Counted from the first letter of the stretch, positions 35,077-44,861 are shown. The stretch is 64,000 nucleotides of DNA from JBBQFI01 sp038321775 (GCA_038321775.1 JBBQFI010000012.1:12282-76281), one strand, 5' to 3'. Notes: generated by a model from the letters alone, not told the origin. Program-made: numbers and translations.

Positions 35077-36156
35077 CTATAGCTGAAGAGCGTGGCGAAG
35101 ATGCGGGACGAGACGTTTAGTAAATTCGACGGAATCGGCAGCGGAGAGATGCGACCACTCGGGGCATTTGAAGCTAGCCAGCTCGGGATAATCTTCGAAA
35201 TAGATGCCGCTAACGCCGGTTCTTTTTAGTAATGGCTCCCAAAGCTGAGCTCGCGGGCTGATCCGGTCTTCCAAAGTCTTGAGCCCACCGCTGACAGGCA
35301 GACGGACAAAAACGATCTTGCCGCCACGAGCGCGAAGTTTTTCCACCAATCGCATTGTATCGATAAAGCGATCCTCCTGCGCTTTTTTCATTGTCGCCCT
35401 GAATGCGTCGAGCGGGATAAAACTTGGTGGCGGTGGCGGCGAAAAAAGACGCAGCCATCTTTGTTGAATCTTGCTCGGTAATTTCCCGGGTTGGGCACAG
35501 CGCTCGATCATGCGGGCGCGGCGCTCTCGGTCGAGCGAGGCGAAGTAAGGTGGAAGGGAAGGCGGCACCTGCGCGTTTGGACGATCTGGAATGGGTAATT
35601 CCTTCAGGAGAGCTTCGGTCGTGAGATCTTCTTGCTTGAGAAAGGCGACATTTTCTTCCAGCGGCATGGCCAGATATTGGCTGGCCCGCTGAGCCCACGT
35701 CTCCGTGTGGTACCGGCGAACCGCTTTTCCGGATCTCTCAAACGGCGGGGAACCTGGAGGTGCAAAAAACAACCGCGGGACAAAACTACAGATGATAGTG
35801 CCGTGGAAGCGTTCGTCGTTGATCAGATCAGCGAGCACGGGATAAGCGCAACTTCCGCCCATGGCGAGTTGCACCGGGCGCTTACCCAGACCCTTTTCCA
35901 ATTCGCCGAGATCGAGATCGAACCAGCCGCGTGAGTCGCCGATGATGACGACTGATTCTGGTTTCACCGCACGGCGTGCGTCTGCCCAGAGATCTTCGGT
36001 TGGATTCAGAGTCGGGCCGTAGCCGATTGAGCGGACATAAATTTCCCACGCCACCGCCGCAGCAATCACGACGAGCACAACGACGGCAGTGATTCCGCGC
36101 CACGGAATCGACGGGATCGGACGGACAAAATCAGAACTGGAAGTAGATGAAGGCAT
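35077..36156 (-). CDS. Membrane-anchored SGNH-like acyltransferase partner
   Basis: 359 residues from ATG 36154-36156. One transmembrane helix at about 20-40 anchors a periplasmic domain with the SGNH-type start VVIIGDSRGWFDLDL (Ser in GDS) and a possible closing Ser/His box PEWSHLSAAD near the C-terminus. It overlaps the end of the MBOAT gene by 26 bp. In AlgI-AlgJ or DltB-DltD-like pairs the MBOAT protein moves an acyl group across the membrane and an SGNH-like protein passes it to a glycan. The acceptor polymer is unknown. Confidence 0.7.
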   Translation of the reverse strand: MPSSTSSSDFVRPIPSIPWRGITAVVVLVVIAAAVAWEIYVRSIGYGPTLNPTEDLWADARRAVKPESVVIIGDSRGWFDLDLGELEKGLGKRPVQLAMGGSCAYPVLADLINDERFHGTIICSFVPRLFFAPPGSPPFERSGKAVRRYHTETWAQRASQYLAMPLEENVAFLKQEDLTTEALLKELPIPDRPNAQVPPSLPPYFASLDRERRARMIERCAQPGKLPSKIQQRWLRLFSPPPPPSFIPLDAFRATMKKAQEDRFIDTMRLVEKLRARGGKIVFVRLPVSGGLKTLEDRISPRAQLWEPLLKRTGVSGIYFEDYPELASFKCPEWSHLSAADSVEFTKRLVPHLRHALQL

Positions 36157-37552
36157 TGCTGTTTCCTTGAGTGAGAATGATGGCGCACGCCATGGCTGCC
36201 CACGCGCTCGTGACACACCAACGCGGGAGACGGCCCACCGCGGCTTCGATGTTCGTGTCGCGCAGCGACCAGTGCGCGACCATCATAGGGAAAGTGACGA
36301 TGCCGATTTGCAGCATTTCGCGCGTGGCAAGAATCGCGTCGCCATGCGGGTGACCGCCGAACATTCCGCGCAGCATTCGCATGGCGATGGTGAAATCCGA
36401 GGCGCGAAAGAAAACCCACGCCAGACAAACCGCGGCGTACGTCGTCAGACCAAGCAGCAACTTCACGGCAAGGTTCTCCGCCCACGCTCGTTCTCCGACG
36501 AGAGCTCGCAATGTGTGTTCGACCACCAGATAGAAACCATGGAGCAGCCCCCAAACGACAAAGGTCCACGCCGCGCCATGCCAGAGACCGCCGAGGAACA
36601 TGACGATCACCAGATTGATTGCGGCGCGCGCCCATCCGACCCGGTTGCCGCCTAACGGAAAATAGAGGTAATCGCGCAGGAAGGTGGAAAGTGAAATGTG
36701 CCAGCGTCGCCAGAAATCCGAGAAGCCAATCGCCGCATAAGGAAATCTGAAATTGTCTTTCAAGTGAAAGCCAAGGCAGAGCGCGGCGCCGATCGCGCAG
36801 GTCGAATAACCGGCGAAATCGAAAAAGATTTGGCCGGCGAAGGCGATGACGCCCATCCATGAGTCGAGCGCGATGAGTGGCCCAGCATAATTGAAGATTC
36901 GATCGGCCGAGCCCGCGAGCAGGGTGTCGGCCAGAACAACTTTTTCGAACAGGCCCAAAGTCATCATCGCCAGGCCCCAGAGAAAGCGGCCTGTTTGCGG
37001 CTTCGGCGGAGAGACCAATTGCGGCAGGAAATCTCCGGCGCGAACGATCGGCCCCGCGACGAGCTGCGGAAAAAAGGAGACAGCAAGAACGAAATCACGG
37101 AGCGATTTCGTCGGCTGCATCACACCGCGATAAACGTCCAGAGTGTAGGAAAGAGAATGAAACGTGTAGAAGGAAATGCCGACCGGCAAAAGAATATCGA
37201 GGTGCGGCGGTTGATAGACGATGCCGATTTGCGCCATCAACCATTTGAAATTTTCCAGCAGGAAATTTCCGTACTTGAAAAATCCGAGCATACTCAAATT
37301 CATCGTGACGCTGGCGACCAGCCACACTTTGCGCGAACGAACGCTGCCTGCGCGAGCAATGCGAAAACCCAGCCAGAAATCCATCGCCGTCGTGGAAAAG
37401 AGCAGGGCAGCAAACGGAGGGTTCCACGCTCCGTAAAAAATGTAACTCGCAATCACGAGCAGATTTTTCCGCGCGTTCCATGGACGGATGCTCCAATACA
37501 AACTGACGACGACGACAAAAAAGACGACGAAACTGATCGAGTTGAAGAGCAT
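36131..37552 (-). CDS. MBOAT-family O-acyltransferase (AlgI/DltB-like)
   Basis: Polytopic inner-membrane acyltransferase of 473 residues with about ten or eleven hydrophobic helices. The N-terminus MLFNSISFVVFFVVVVSLYW and the LPVGISFYTFHSLSYTLDVY block are typical of AlgI. The catalytic His lies in FLGGLWHGAAWTFVVWG near residue 320. It transfers acetyl groups to a cell-surface glycan together with the SGNH partner downstream. No alginate or other polymer genes are adjacent. Confidence 0.9.
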   Translation of the reverse strand: MLFNSISFVVFFVVVVSLYWSIRPWNARKNLLVIASYIFYGAWNPPFAALLFSTTAMDFWLGFRIARAGSVRSRKVWLVASVTMNLSMLGFFKYGNFLLENFKWLMAQIGIVYQPPHLDILLPVGISFYTFHSLSYTLDVYRGVMQPTKSLRDFVLAVSFFPQLVAGPIVRAGDFLPQLVSPPKPQTGRFLWGLAMMTLGLFEKVVLADTLLAGSADRIFNYAGPLIALDSWMGVIAFAGQIFFDFAGYSTCAIGAALCLGFHLKDNFRFPYAAIGFSDFWRRWHISLSTFLRDYLYFPLGGNRVGWARAAINLVIVMFLGGLWHGAAWTFVVWGLLHGFYLVVEHTLRALVGERAWAENLAVKLLLGLTTYAAVCLAWVFFRASDFTIAMRMLRGMFGGHPHGDAILATREMLQIGIVTFPMMVAHWSLRDTNIEAAVGRLPRWCVTSAWAAMACAIILTQGNSNAFIYFQF

Positions 37553-37781
37553 CGGAAGTTTATGTGCTTATCTGAAGAAGCCCACGGGCGACAAGTTCTT
37601 TAGAATTTCATTGTTCGATCTCCTTATCATTCTGAGCCTCTCCGGAAGACTTCAGCTCAAAGCGTTCGACGAGAGTTCGCTACGAAATGATTCTCTTGGC
37701 GGTGGATGGCGGGATGGAGATGATACTTTTCAAATTCTACGGCCGGCCGTAGAAATTCGGCACGTTCCCGTGGAAGTATTT

Positions 37782-38996
37782 ATGAAGAAAAGAATAACGC
37801 TGGTGTTCGCTACTTTAGCGCTAACTCTCGCGCTCGCCGCAAATGCACGCGAGCCGATCGCCTCTCCGCCGCAAAGGAAAATCGTTCGCGCGCGCGATCT
37901 CGGAATTCCATTCGACGGCACGCCAGGAAAACTCAACGCGATCACGGACGTTGCCGGTGTTGAAGTTGGCTACACGACTTTAATCAGCGGTGCAGGAAAA
38001 CTGGAACGCGGCAAGGGTCCGGTGCGTACAGGCGTTACGGCCATCATTCCGCGCGGACATAATTCGCTGAACGATCCGGTTTATGCGGGTGTTTTCAGTT
38101 TGAACGGCAACGGTGAAATGACCGGAGCCGCATGGGTGGAAGAGAGCGGTTTTCTGGAAGGGCCGGTCGTGATGACAAACACGCACAGTGTCGGGGTCGC
38201 GCGTGATGCCGTCATCGCGTGGCGGGTGAAACACGGCGCAGCTGACAACACCGGTTATTGGTGGAGCCTTCCCGTGGTCGCGGAAACATGGGACGGCTGG
38301 CTCAACGACGTGAATGGATTCCACGTGAAACCCGAAGATGTTTTTCACGCGCTCGATACTTCGCATGCCGGGCCGATCGAGGAGGGAAGTATTGGCGGTG
38401 GCACGGGAATGATTTGTTATGAATTCAAAAGCGGCAACGGAACTGCGTCGCGCTCGATTGAACTGAAGGCGGGAAAAAATACTGCTCCGCGCACTTTTAC
38501 GGTTGGTGTTTTTGTGCAGGCGAATTGCGGACGTCGACCGCAACTCACGATCGCGGGCGTTCCGATCGGCAAGGAAATTCCGGGCGAAGTTTACAAGGAG
38601 GAAGCGGGTTCAATCATCATCGTCGTCGCAACCGACGCGCCGCTTTTGCCTGATCAATTGAAACGGCTCGCGCGTCGCGCTTCGCTCGGCCTCGCTCGCA
38701 CAGGCAGCGTCTCCGGAAATGGTTCCGGCGATTTGTTCATCGCGTTTTCGACCGCGAATCCAAACGTAGCCAATCCCGATCAGCTCACGCATTCAGTGGA
38801 AACAATTCCAAACGATTTACTCGATCCGATTTTTAGCGGTGTCGTGCAGGCGACGGAAGAAGCAATCGTGAATGCGCTCGTCGATAATTCCGACATGACC
38901 GGCCGCGATAATCATCACGTCGATGCGTTACCGCATGATCGTGTGCGTGAGCTTTTAAAAAAATTTAATCGTTCCTCGGAACAGCCCGCGCCTTAG
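37782..38996 (+). CDS. Secreted P1-family aminopeptidase (DmpA/BapA-like)
   Basis: 404 residues from ATG 37782; the long upstream reading frame is rejected because this ATG begins a clean signal peptide (LALAANA). The N-terminal nucleophile hydrolase self-cleaves before a serine. The site is EAGSIIIVVATDAP, Gly276-Ser277, and the conserved GGGTGMICYEFKSGNG and NCGRRPQLTIAGVP segments precede it. DmpA-type enzymes remove N-terminal D- or beta-amino acids from peptides. A 229-bp gap separates it from the divergent MBOAT gene. Confidence 0.88.
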   Translation: MKKRITLVFATLALTLALAANAREPIASPPQRKIVRARDLGIPFDGTPGKLNAITDVAGVEVGYTTLISGAGKLERGKGPVRTGVTAIIPRGHNSLNDPVYAGVFSLNGNGEMTGAAWVEESGFLEGPVVMTNTHSVGVARDAVIAWRVKHGAADNTGYWWSLPVVAETWDGWLNDVNGFHVKPEDVFHALDTSHAGPIEEGSIGGGTGMICYEFKSGNGTASRSIELKAGKNTAPRTFTVGVFVQANCGRRPQLTIAGVPIGKEIPGEVYKEEAGSIIIVVATDAPLLPDQLKRLARRASLGLARTGSVSGNGSGDLFIAFSTANPNVANPDQLTHSVETIPNDLLDPIFSGVVQATEEAIVNALVDNSDMTGRDNHHVDALPHDRVRELLKKFNRSSEQPAP

Positions 38997-39098
38997 TCGC
39001 ATTTCCTGGAAGCGATATGAAGAATTTGCGTGCATCCGAACAAATGAAGTTGTAGAAAATCCGTACCGGCCCTGATACCACCGAAAGGAGATCCATAT

Positions 39099-39692
39099 AT
39101 GAAGATGAGACTAATTCCCGTATTCCTGCTTGTTTTTGCAACTTCGATCTTGCTTAAGACTCAATCTGCACAAGCTCAAACCTACTTCGCGTTTCTCGAC
39201 GGCCCGAGCGAAAACCCGGCCAACGCTTCTCCCGGAACCGGTTTCGCGGCGGTAACAATAGATCTCGTGCTCCATACATTGCAGATTGATCTCACTTTTA
39301 GCGGGCTTGCGGGAACCACCACCGCCTCTCATATCCACGCTCCGACTTCGGTGCCGCTTTCGGGTACCGCTGGCGTTGCCACGCAAACCCCTAGTTTCAC
39401 CGATTTTCCGTTAGGCGTGACGAGCGGAACCTACAATCACACGTTCGACACTCTCGATCTGGCGACTTACAACCCGGCGTTCGTGACCGCAAATGGAGGG
39501 ATAGTGGCGGGGGCGGAGGCAGCATTGGCCCAGGCGCTGGCCGATGGCGAGGCTTATTTAAACATTCACACCAACTTGTTTCCTGGCGGCGAAATTCGAG
39601 GTTTCCTTATACCCGAACCTGCGTCCATTGGCCTCGTGGCCATCGGTGGGCTCACAATTCTTGTGGCCGCTCGCAGAAAATTCCGCAGCTAA
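39099..39692 (+). CDS. CHRD-domain protein with PEP-CTERM anchor
   Basis: 197-residue exported protein. Signal peptide to about residue 27 (SAQAQ). A CHRD domain follows (TFSGLAGTTTASHIHAP, then a GG-E-IRG end), a fold named after chordin and found in extracellular matrix-like bacterial proteins. The end IPEPASIGLVAIGG plus a hydrophobic run and RRK tail is a PEP-CTERM sorting signal for exosortase processing. A strong ribosome-binding site AAAGGAGAT is placed 7 bp before the ATG. Exosortase is not in the window. Confidence 0.9.
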   Translation: MKMRLIPVFLLVFATSILLKTQSAQAQTYFAFLDGPSENPANASPGTGFAAVTIDLVLHTLQIDLTFSGLAGTTTASHIHAPTSVPLSGTAGVATQTPSFTDFPLGVTSGTYNHTFDTLDLATYNPAFVTANGGIVAGAEAALAQALADGEAYLNIHTNLFPGGEIRGFLIPEPASIGLVAIGGLTILVAARRKFRS

Positions 39693-39727
39693 AATTCGTT
39701 GCGCCGGCGACGGGTCGAGGTGGCGCT

Positions 39728-41530
39728 TTATTGAGGGGCGTTGGTGTTCACCGCGCCCGGCGAACGATCGCTGCCGGCAAGCGCGAGGATCACATCTGTT
39801 TTCGAAATGCTGCCAAGAAGTTTTCGGTTTTCCGACGTGACGACAGGCAGGCGTTCACCATCGTGTTGGCTGAAGCGCTCCATCGCTTCGGTGAGCGAAG
39901 CGTTTGGATAGATCACGGGAAATCCTTCGCGCAAAATATCTCCGGCAATAACGAGCTCGGCTAGTTCGGGAGAATTCAAATAACTTTTGATGTCGTGCAG
40001 CGAGACGGCGCCGATCAACCGCTCGTGATCGGTGACGTAAAGATAATTGAAACGGCTGGCGGTAAATTTTTGGACGATTTCGCCGAATCGCGCGTTAGGC
40101 GAAACTGTCAGCGGATCGCCTTTGATGAGATCGCGCACGTGCAGTTCCGCGAGTTGTTTTCGATAATCGCCGGCACCTTTTCGCCGTAACGCTTCCGCGT
40201 AGATCGAGCGTTTACCAATACTGACCGACGTGTAATAACCGACGACGCAAGCGAGCATCAACGGCAGGATGATTTGGTAATCGAGCGTCAGTTCGAAAAT
40301 CATGATGATCGCCATGATCGGCGCGTGGGTGGCGGCAGCGAGAAATGCGCCCATGCCAACGAGCGCGAACGCGCTCGGATTCAGGAAGGAATGCCCGGGA
40401 AGATGTTGTGCGGCCTGGCCAAAAAGAAAACCCAGGCTGGCGCCGACGAAAAGTGTCGGCGTAAAAACACCGCCGACTGCGCCCGAACCGAACGTCGCGC
40501 AAGTCGCGAGAATTTTGAAAATCAGAATGGCAAACAAAGCCTGCCAGAGCCACTGCCCGTGCAGAATTGCATCCACGGTGCTGTAACCGTTTCCGCAAAC
40601 TTCCGGATGCCAGACGGCGAGCGCCCCGACGACGAGGCCGCCCAAACACATTTTCAGATAAACGGGCAATCTCGTGCGGGCAAAGAGCTTTTCGCTCGCG
40701 TGCAGCAAACGCACATACCAGGGTGCAATCAGACCAGTCGTTAGGCCGAGCGCGAGATAGGGAATAATTTCCCAATTCGTTGTCAATTTAAACGGCGGGA
40801 TGTCGTAGAGCGGAGTGCCGCCAAGGAATCCGCGCACAGTCAATGTCGCGATGACGGAGGCGAAAACGAGCGGTCCGAAAATTTCCATCGCGACGGAACC
40901 GAGCACGATTTCTGCGACGAAAAGCGCGCCGGCAATCGGTGCGTTGTAAGCCGATGCGATTCCCGCGGCGGCGCCGCAACCGACGAGGAGTCGCAAACGT
41001 GGCGTCGACCATTTTCGCCAACGCCCCGCAAGCGATGCGACCAAGGAAGAAAGCTGGACGAGCGGACCTTCCCGACCAATCGAACCGCCCGACGCGATCG
41101 TGAAAAGAGCGGAAAGACATTTTACCAGGCTGCGACGCGCGGATATTTTTCCGTCGCCCAGGACAACGGCTTCCATGTAGTCGGTCGTTGTTACTCGTCC
41201 CTGCCAGCGTGTGCCTAACGAGATGACGGCGCCGGCCAGCAAACCGCCAACTGCTGGAATGACAACCCGTCGCCAAAGCGGCAAGTGCTCAAAACTTTCC
41301 ACCAGACCGGGTGCGGAACTGCCGGTTAAAAGTTTATGCGCAATGCTGGTGCAATAACGAAAGGCGATCGAGCAAACGGCGCCGGAAAATCCAATCACAC
41401 CGGACCAGAAAAGCGTGACCTGCAAATCGCTGGGATGCGCGATTTCTTTGAACCAAATCCAGAGCTTGATCTGGCGCAGGGAAGCGAGTTTCGGATCGGA
41501 CGATTCCGAAATTGTCTCGCGTTCTGCCAC
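39728..41530 (-). CDS. ClC-family chloride channel/transporter with CBS pair
   Basis: 600 residues. The ClC core covers about 25-440, with selectivity-filter motifs GREGP (in GGSIGREGPLVQL, carrying the gating Glu) and GGVFTPTLFVGASLG. The C-terminal 150 residues form two CBS domains that sense nucleotides (LTVSPNARFGEIV, and VIYPNASLTEAMERF). Whether it is a channel or a chloride/proton antiporter cannot be decided. ATG at 41528-41530. It contains two TCGTTAGG words and one 7-base variant. Confidence 0.9.
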   Translation of the reverse strand: MAERETISESSDPKLASLRQIKLWIWFKEIAHPSDLQVTLFWSGVIGFSGAVCSIAFRYCTSIAHKLLTGSSAPGLVESFEHLPLWRRVVIPAVGGLLAGAVISLGTRWQGRVTTTDYMEAVVLGDGKISARRSLVKCLSALFTIASGGSIGREGPLVQLSSLVASLAGRWRKWSTPRLRLLVGCGAAAGIASAYNAPIAGALFVAEIVLGSVAMEIFGPLVFASVIATLTVRGFLGGTPLYDIPPFKLTTNWEIIPYLALGLTTGLIAPWYVRLLHASEKLFARTRLPVYLKMCLGGLVVGALAVWHPEVCGNGYSTVDAILHGQWLWQALFAILIFKILATCATFGSGAVGGVFTPTLFVGASLGFLFGQAAQHLPGHSFLNPSAFALVGMGAFLAAATHAPIMAIIMIFELTLDYQIILPLMLACVVGYYTSVSIGKRSIYAEALRRKGAGDYRKQLAELHVRDLIKGDPLTVSPNARFGEIVQKFTASRFNYLYVTDHERLIGAVSLHDIKSYLNSPELAELVIAGDILREGFPVIYPNASLTEAMERFSQHDGERLPVVTSENRKLLGSISKTDVILALAGSDRSPGAVNTNAPQ

Positions 41531-41604
41531 GCACCACGGGAAGCGTGTGATTGCGTTGCGTCAAGAGCCGCTTGTCTGAAGGAACCTTGGGGTGAAGATA
41601 ACCA

Positions 41605-42591
41605 ATGCACTACATCCAACTGGGGAAGAGTGGTCTTAAGGTTTCGCGGGTAGCTCTCGGCTGCATGAGCTACGGCGTGCCGGAACGCGGCTCGCATCCA
41701 TGGAGCCTGGATGAAGAAAAAAGCCGACCGTTTATCAAGCAGGCGCTCGATTTGGGAATCAATTTCTTCGACACGGCAAATGTTTATTCCAATGGCACGA
41801 GCGAAGAAATAGTCGGCCGTGCGTTAAGAGATTTCGCGAAGCGCGATGAGATTGTTCTCGCGACAAAAGTTTTTTTTCCATGGCGCGATCGACCAAATAC
41901 GGGCGGCCTTTCGCGCAAAGCAATTTTTGCGGCAATCGATGACAGCCTGCGACGACTCGGGACCGATTTTGTCGACCTCTATCAGATTCATCGGTGGGAT
42001 TACGAAACGCCGATCGAGGAAACGCTGGAAGCGCTGCACGATTTGATCAAAAGTGGCAAGGTGCGTTACATCGGTGCGTCTTCGATGCATGCATGGCAAT
42101 TCGCGAAGGCACTTTATCTCGCGGATCTCCACGGCTGGACGCGATTCGTCTCGATGCAGAACCACTACAATTTGCTCTACCGCGAAGAAGAACGCGAAAT
42201 GACGTCGCTCTGTTTGGAGCAGGGGATCGGTGTGATTCCATGGAGTCCGCTGGCGCGCGGGCGCCTGGCGAGATCGTGGAGCGAAAAGGGAGCGACCGAA
42301 CGCGCCGCTTCGGATGATTTTGGGAATAAGATGTATGCACACACTGAGGAGGCGGATCGCGCGGTGGTTGATCGTGTGAATGCGTTAGCGAAGGCGCGCG
42401 GAATTCCGGCAGCGCAGCTGGCGCTCGCGTGGATGTTCACGAAGTCGTACATCTCGGCGCCGATTGTCGGCGCGACGAAACCGCATCACTTGCAAGATGC
42501 CGTCGCCGCGATTGAAGTGCAGTTATCGCCTGATGAGATCGCGCAACTCGAAGAGCCGTACGTTCCTCACCCCGTGCTTGGTTTCGAATAG
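41605..42591 (+). CDS. Aldo/keto reductase
   Basis: NADPH-dependent carbonyl reductase of 328 residues with a TIM-barrel fold. The catalytic tetrad is Asp56 and Tyr61 (FFDTANVYSNG), Lys88 (ATKVFF) and His129 (YQIHRW). The closing PIVGATKPHHLQDAV binds the cofactor phosphate. It resembles YajO/AKR11-type enzymes. Its last 25 bp overlap the end of the convergent OCD-family gene. Confidence 0.9.
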   Translation: MHYIQLGKSGLKVSRVALGCMSYGVPERGSHPWSLDEEKSRPFIKQALDLGINFFDTANVYSNGTSEEIVGRALRDFAKRDEIVLATKVFFPWRDRPNTGGLSRKAIFAAIDDSLRRLGTDFVDLYQIHRWDYETPIEETLEALHDLIKSGKVRYIGASSMHAWQFAKALYLADLHGWTRFVSMQNHYNLLYREEEREMTSLCLEQGIGVIPWSPLARGRLARSWSEKGATERAASDDFGNKMYAHTEEADRAVVDRVNALAKARGIPAAQLALAWMFTKSYISAPIVGATKPHHLQDAVAAIEVQLSPDEIAQLEEPYVPHPVLGFE

Positions 42592-43493
42592 ACGCCATCA
42601 TTCCGCGCCGCCTCTTGATAGACCAGCATGGCGGCGGCGATATCTTCGACGGCCATGCCTAACGACTTGAAGATCGTTGTTTCGTCTCGACGTGAATCAA
42701 CCTTCCCGGCGAGCGCTTCGCCAAGTTCGCCGTAGATTTTAGCGCCGGAAAGAATCACATCGCCTGATTCTTTCGTCGCGCCTTCCCGCGAATCGACAAA
42801 GATGACGTTGCGCATCGCTTCATCATCGAGTTCACGCCAATCGGGACGGCAAGCGCCGACCGCATTGACATGGCATCCGGGTTTTAACCAGGAACCTTCC
42901 AATACGGGCTTTTGCGAGCTTGTCACAGTCACGATGACATCGGCGTCGTGTACTGCTGCTTTCGCTGACAACGCGACAGCGCCGATTTCTTCAGCGAAAC
43001 GTTCGGCGTGAGAGATGTTCGGGCTCCAGACTCGCACTTCTTCAAAACGCCTAACGAGTCCGAGCGCTTCGTGATGACTGCGCGCCTGCACACCGCTTCC
43101 AAGAATGGCGAGCACCCGCGAATCCTCTGGCGCAAGAAGTTTTGTCGCCACGGCAGAGACAGCGGCAGTTCGCATCTCGGTGATCAATCTTCCATCCATG
43201 ATGGCAAGCGGCGCTCCGGTTTTCGGATCGGCGAGAAAAATTGTCGCCATGTGCGTTGGCATTCCGCGATCGACGTTTGACGGATAGAACGTGACAATTT
43301 TCACGCCGAGCCCTTCGGCCAGGGCCGGCATTAATCCGAAAAATCCACCGGGCGGATTAATTGCGATAACGGATCGAACTGGCTGGTTTACTTTCTCATG
43401 GGAGAAATCGATGAGCGCCTTCGCCATGGCGGGGATCAAATCCTCCATCCGGAGGCGCTCTCGTACTTCTTGTTCCCCAAGATAAAACGTCAT
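42567..43493 (-). CDS. Ornithine cyclodeaminase/mu-crystallin family protein
   Basis: 308-residue NAD(P)-binding enzyme. The Rossmann motif is ILGSGVQARSHHEALG, preceded by the substrate region (LITEMRTAAVSAVA) and followed by NAVGACRPDWRELDD. Family members include ornithine cyclodeaminase, alanine dehydrogenase and ketimine reductases. The sequence does not choose one, although proline or imino acid metabolism is likely. ATG at 43491-43493. It contains two TCGTTAGG words (at 42658 and 43050). Confidence 0.85.
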   Translation of the reverse strand: MTFYLGEQEVRERLRMEDLIPAMAKALIDFSHEKVNQPVRSVIAINPPGGFFGLMPALAEGLGVKIVTFYPSNVDRGMPTHMATIFLADPKTGAPLAIMDGRLITEMRTAAVSAVATKLLAPEDSRVLAILGSGVQARSHHEALGLVRRFEEVRVWSPNISHAERFAEEIGAVALSAKAAVHDADVIVTVTSSQKPVLEGSWLKPGCHVNAVGACRPDWRELDDEAMRNVIFVDSREGATKESGDVILSGAKIYGELGEALAGKVDSRRDETTIFKSLGMAVEDIAAAMLVYQEAARNDGVYSKPSTG

Positions 43494-43565
43494 ATGATTA
43501 CTACTTACTTCGGCACAAAATCAGCTTTATAATCAACGAAACCCGGTCGGAGCGAGGGAATACAA

Positions 43566-44003
43566 ATGTTTACATCAAATCGAAAGCCTGAATCTATCGA
43601 ACCCGCGATTCCACCCGCGCGGCCACCAATGACACCCACGCAGCAACCCAGCCGCCTTTCTCCAGTTGCACCGACGCGATCAGGCGGTTTGCTTTCCAGC
43701 GGAGTTTCGATCAAAGGCTCGGTGAGATTTCAGAGCGAACTCTTGATTGATGGCGAGGTCGAAGGAACGATTGATTCGCCGGGAACGCTTACGATCGGCA
43801 AACAAGCGCGCATACGCGGCGAAATCAAAGTGAAATCTGTGGTGGTCCAAGGAACAGTCGAAGGGAATATTTCCGCGACAGAACGTTGCGAACTTCAGGC
43901 GGGTTGCACATTGCATGGCGACATCGAAGCGCCGCGGCTCGTCGTGGATGAGAACGCAACGTTCTTCGGCAGCGCCAAGGTCGCCACGAAGAAGGAAGGT
44001 TAA
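43566..44003 (+). CDS. Bactofilin family cytoskeletal protein
   Basis: 145 residues. A Pro-rich flexible N-terminus of 45 residues precedes a right-handed beta-helix made of short repeats: VSIKGSVRFQSELLIDGEVEG, then IRGEIKVKSVVVQGTVEGNI and so on. Bactofilins polymerise without nucleotide and scaffold cell-wall enzymes. This is the usual DUF583 core. ATG at 43566, in a 72-bp gap from the divergent OCD-family gene. Confidence 0.92.
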   Translation: MFTSNRKPESIEPAIPPARPPMTPTQQPSRLSPVAPTRSGGLLSSGVSIKGSVRFQSELLIDGEVEGTIDSPGTLTIGKQARIRGEIKVKSVVVQGTVEGNISATERCELQAGCTLHGDIEAPRLVVDENATFFGSAKVATKKEG

Positions 44004-44038
44004 GCGCGGCGGCGTTTCGGAATGGGCAAAAGGACCGT

Positions 44039-44245
44039 CTAGTCTTTCCCGTCCAATTCGGCCAGGAGCTGTTGCTGCAAATGGCGACGCGCTGATTTTT
44101 TAATCGCGCGTTTTTCCGCCGCGACGGTCTGCTTCTCCGCCAGCCTTTGCTGCCGCGTCCGTGTATCGACGTCCTGCGGCAGATGTGAAATTTTTGGCCG
44201 CTGCGAACCGACCCTGCGTTCGTTAGGCTTGGCGTACGGATTCAT
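44039..44245 (-). CDS. Small basic hypothetical protein
   Basis: 68 residues from ATG 44243-44245, highly charged, with Lys/Arg/Gln-rich helical sequence (RLAEKQTVAAEKRAIKKS) and no recognised domain. It overlaps the esterase end by 23 bp on the same strand, so it could be a coupled third gene of that operon. Its codon order is natural but the evidence is thin. The start region reads KPNERR across a CCTAACGA word. Confidence 0.4.
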   Translation of the reverse strand: MNPYAKPNERRVGSQRPKISHLPQDVDTRTRQQRLAEKQTVAAEKRAIKKSARRHLQQQLLAELDGKD

Positions 44246-44861
44246 TCGGTTGTTTCTCGAGCCAAAGATGTGCCGCCTCCAGATCCGCACTCGTTAAGCC
44301 GTGCCCGCCATTTACGAATTGAGAACTCACGTCCGCCCCGCATTTGCGCAGAAGATTAGCGAGTCGCTCGGTTTCCGATGGTTCGATAATCGAATCCTGA
44401 TTTCCCGCGGAAATAAAGACCGATACGGCAGCCAGATTTGGAAGCGGCTCGGGTACGATCGGGACCATGGCGCGAAAGAGAATCGCGCGATGGAGGATCT
44501 CTGGCCGAAGCAGTAACACACCCGCCGCGATATTTGCGCCGTTCGAATAACCCACGGCGATGATTTTGTCGGCAACCAATTCATAATGTTGCGATGCGGC
44601 GATAATAAAATCGGCCAACTCCTGTGTGCGCCTCGCCAAATCCTCCAGATCAAATACTCCTTCTGCGAGCCTGCGGAAAAAGCGCGGCATTCCATTCTCC
44701 AAAACTTTTCCGCGCGGACTCAGCAGGGCAGCGTCGGGATCGAGGCTGCGACCGATTGGGATGAGATCGCGTTCGTTGCCGCCGGTCCCGTGAAGCAGCA
44801 AAAGAGTGCGCGCTGAATTTCCGGGAATGAACTCGTGTAGAAAATCCAGTTTTTGCGTCAT
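44223..44861 (-). CDS. Alpha/beta hydrolase, MhqD-like carboxylesterase
   Basis: 212-residue esterase of the phospholipase/carboxylesterase family. The oxyanion region is LLLLHGTGGNE, the nucleophile elbow GYSNG, and the remaining triad Asp (AGNQDSII) and His (GGHGL) follow. The gene overlaps the upstream ring-cleaving dioxygenase by 4 bp. The same pairing occurs in the B. subtilis mhqO-mhqD operon, which responds to quinones. The stop TAA is formed inside the CCTAACGA word at 44220. Confidence 0.85.
   Translation of the reverse strand: MTQKLDFLHEFIPGNSARTLLLLHGTGGNERDLIPIGRSLDPDAALLSPRGKVLENGMPRFFRRLAEGVFDLEDLARRTQELADFIIAASQHYELVADKIIAVGYSNGANIAAGVLLLRPEILHRAILFRAMVPIVPEPLPNLAAVSVFISAGNQDSIIEPSETERLANLLRKCGADVSSQFVNGGHGLTSADLEAAHLWLEKQPNESVRQA

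Noticed and set aside
37488..37781. A 98-residue N-terminal extension of the P1 peptidase
   Set aside because: The ATG at 37782 begins a clean signal peptide; the upstream stretch has no domain and lies in the divergent promoter gap.
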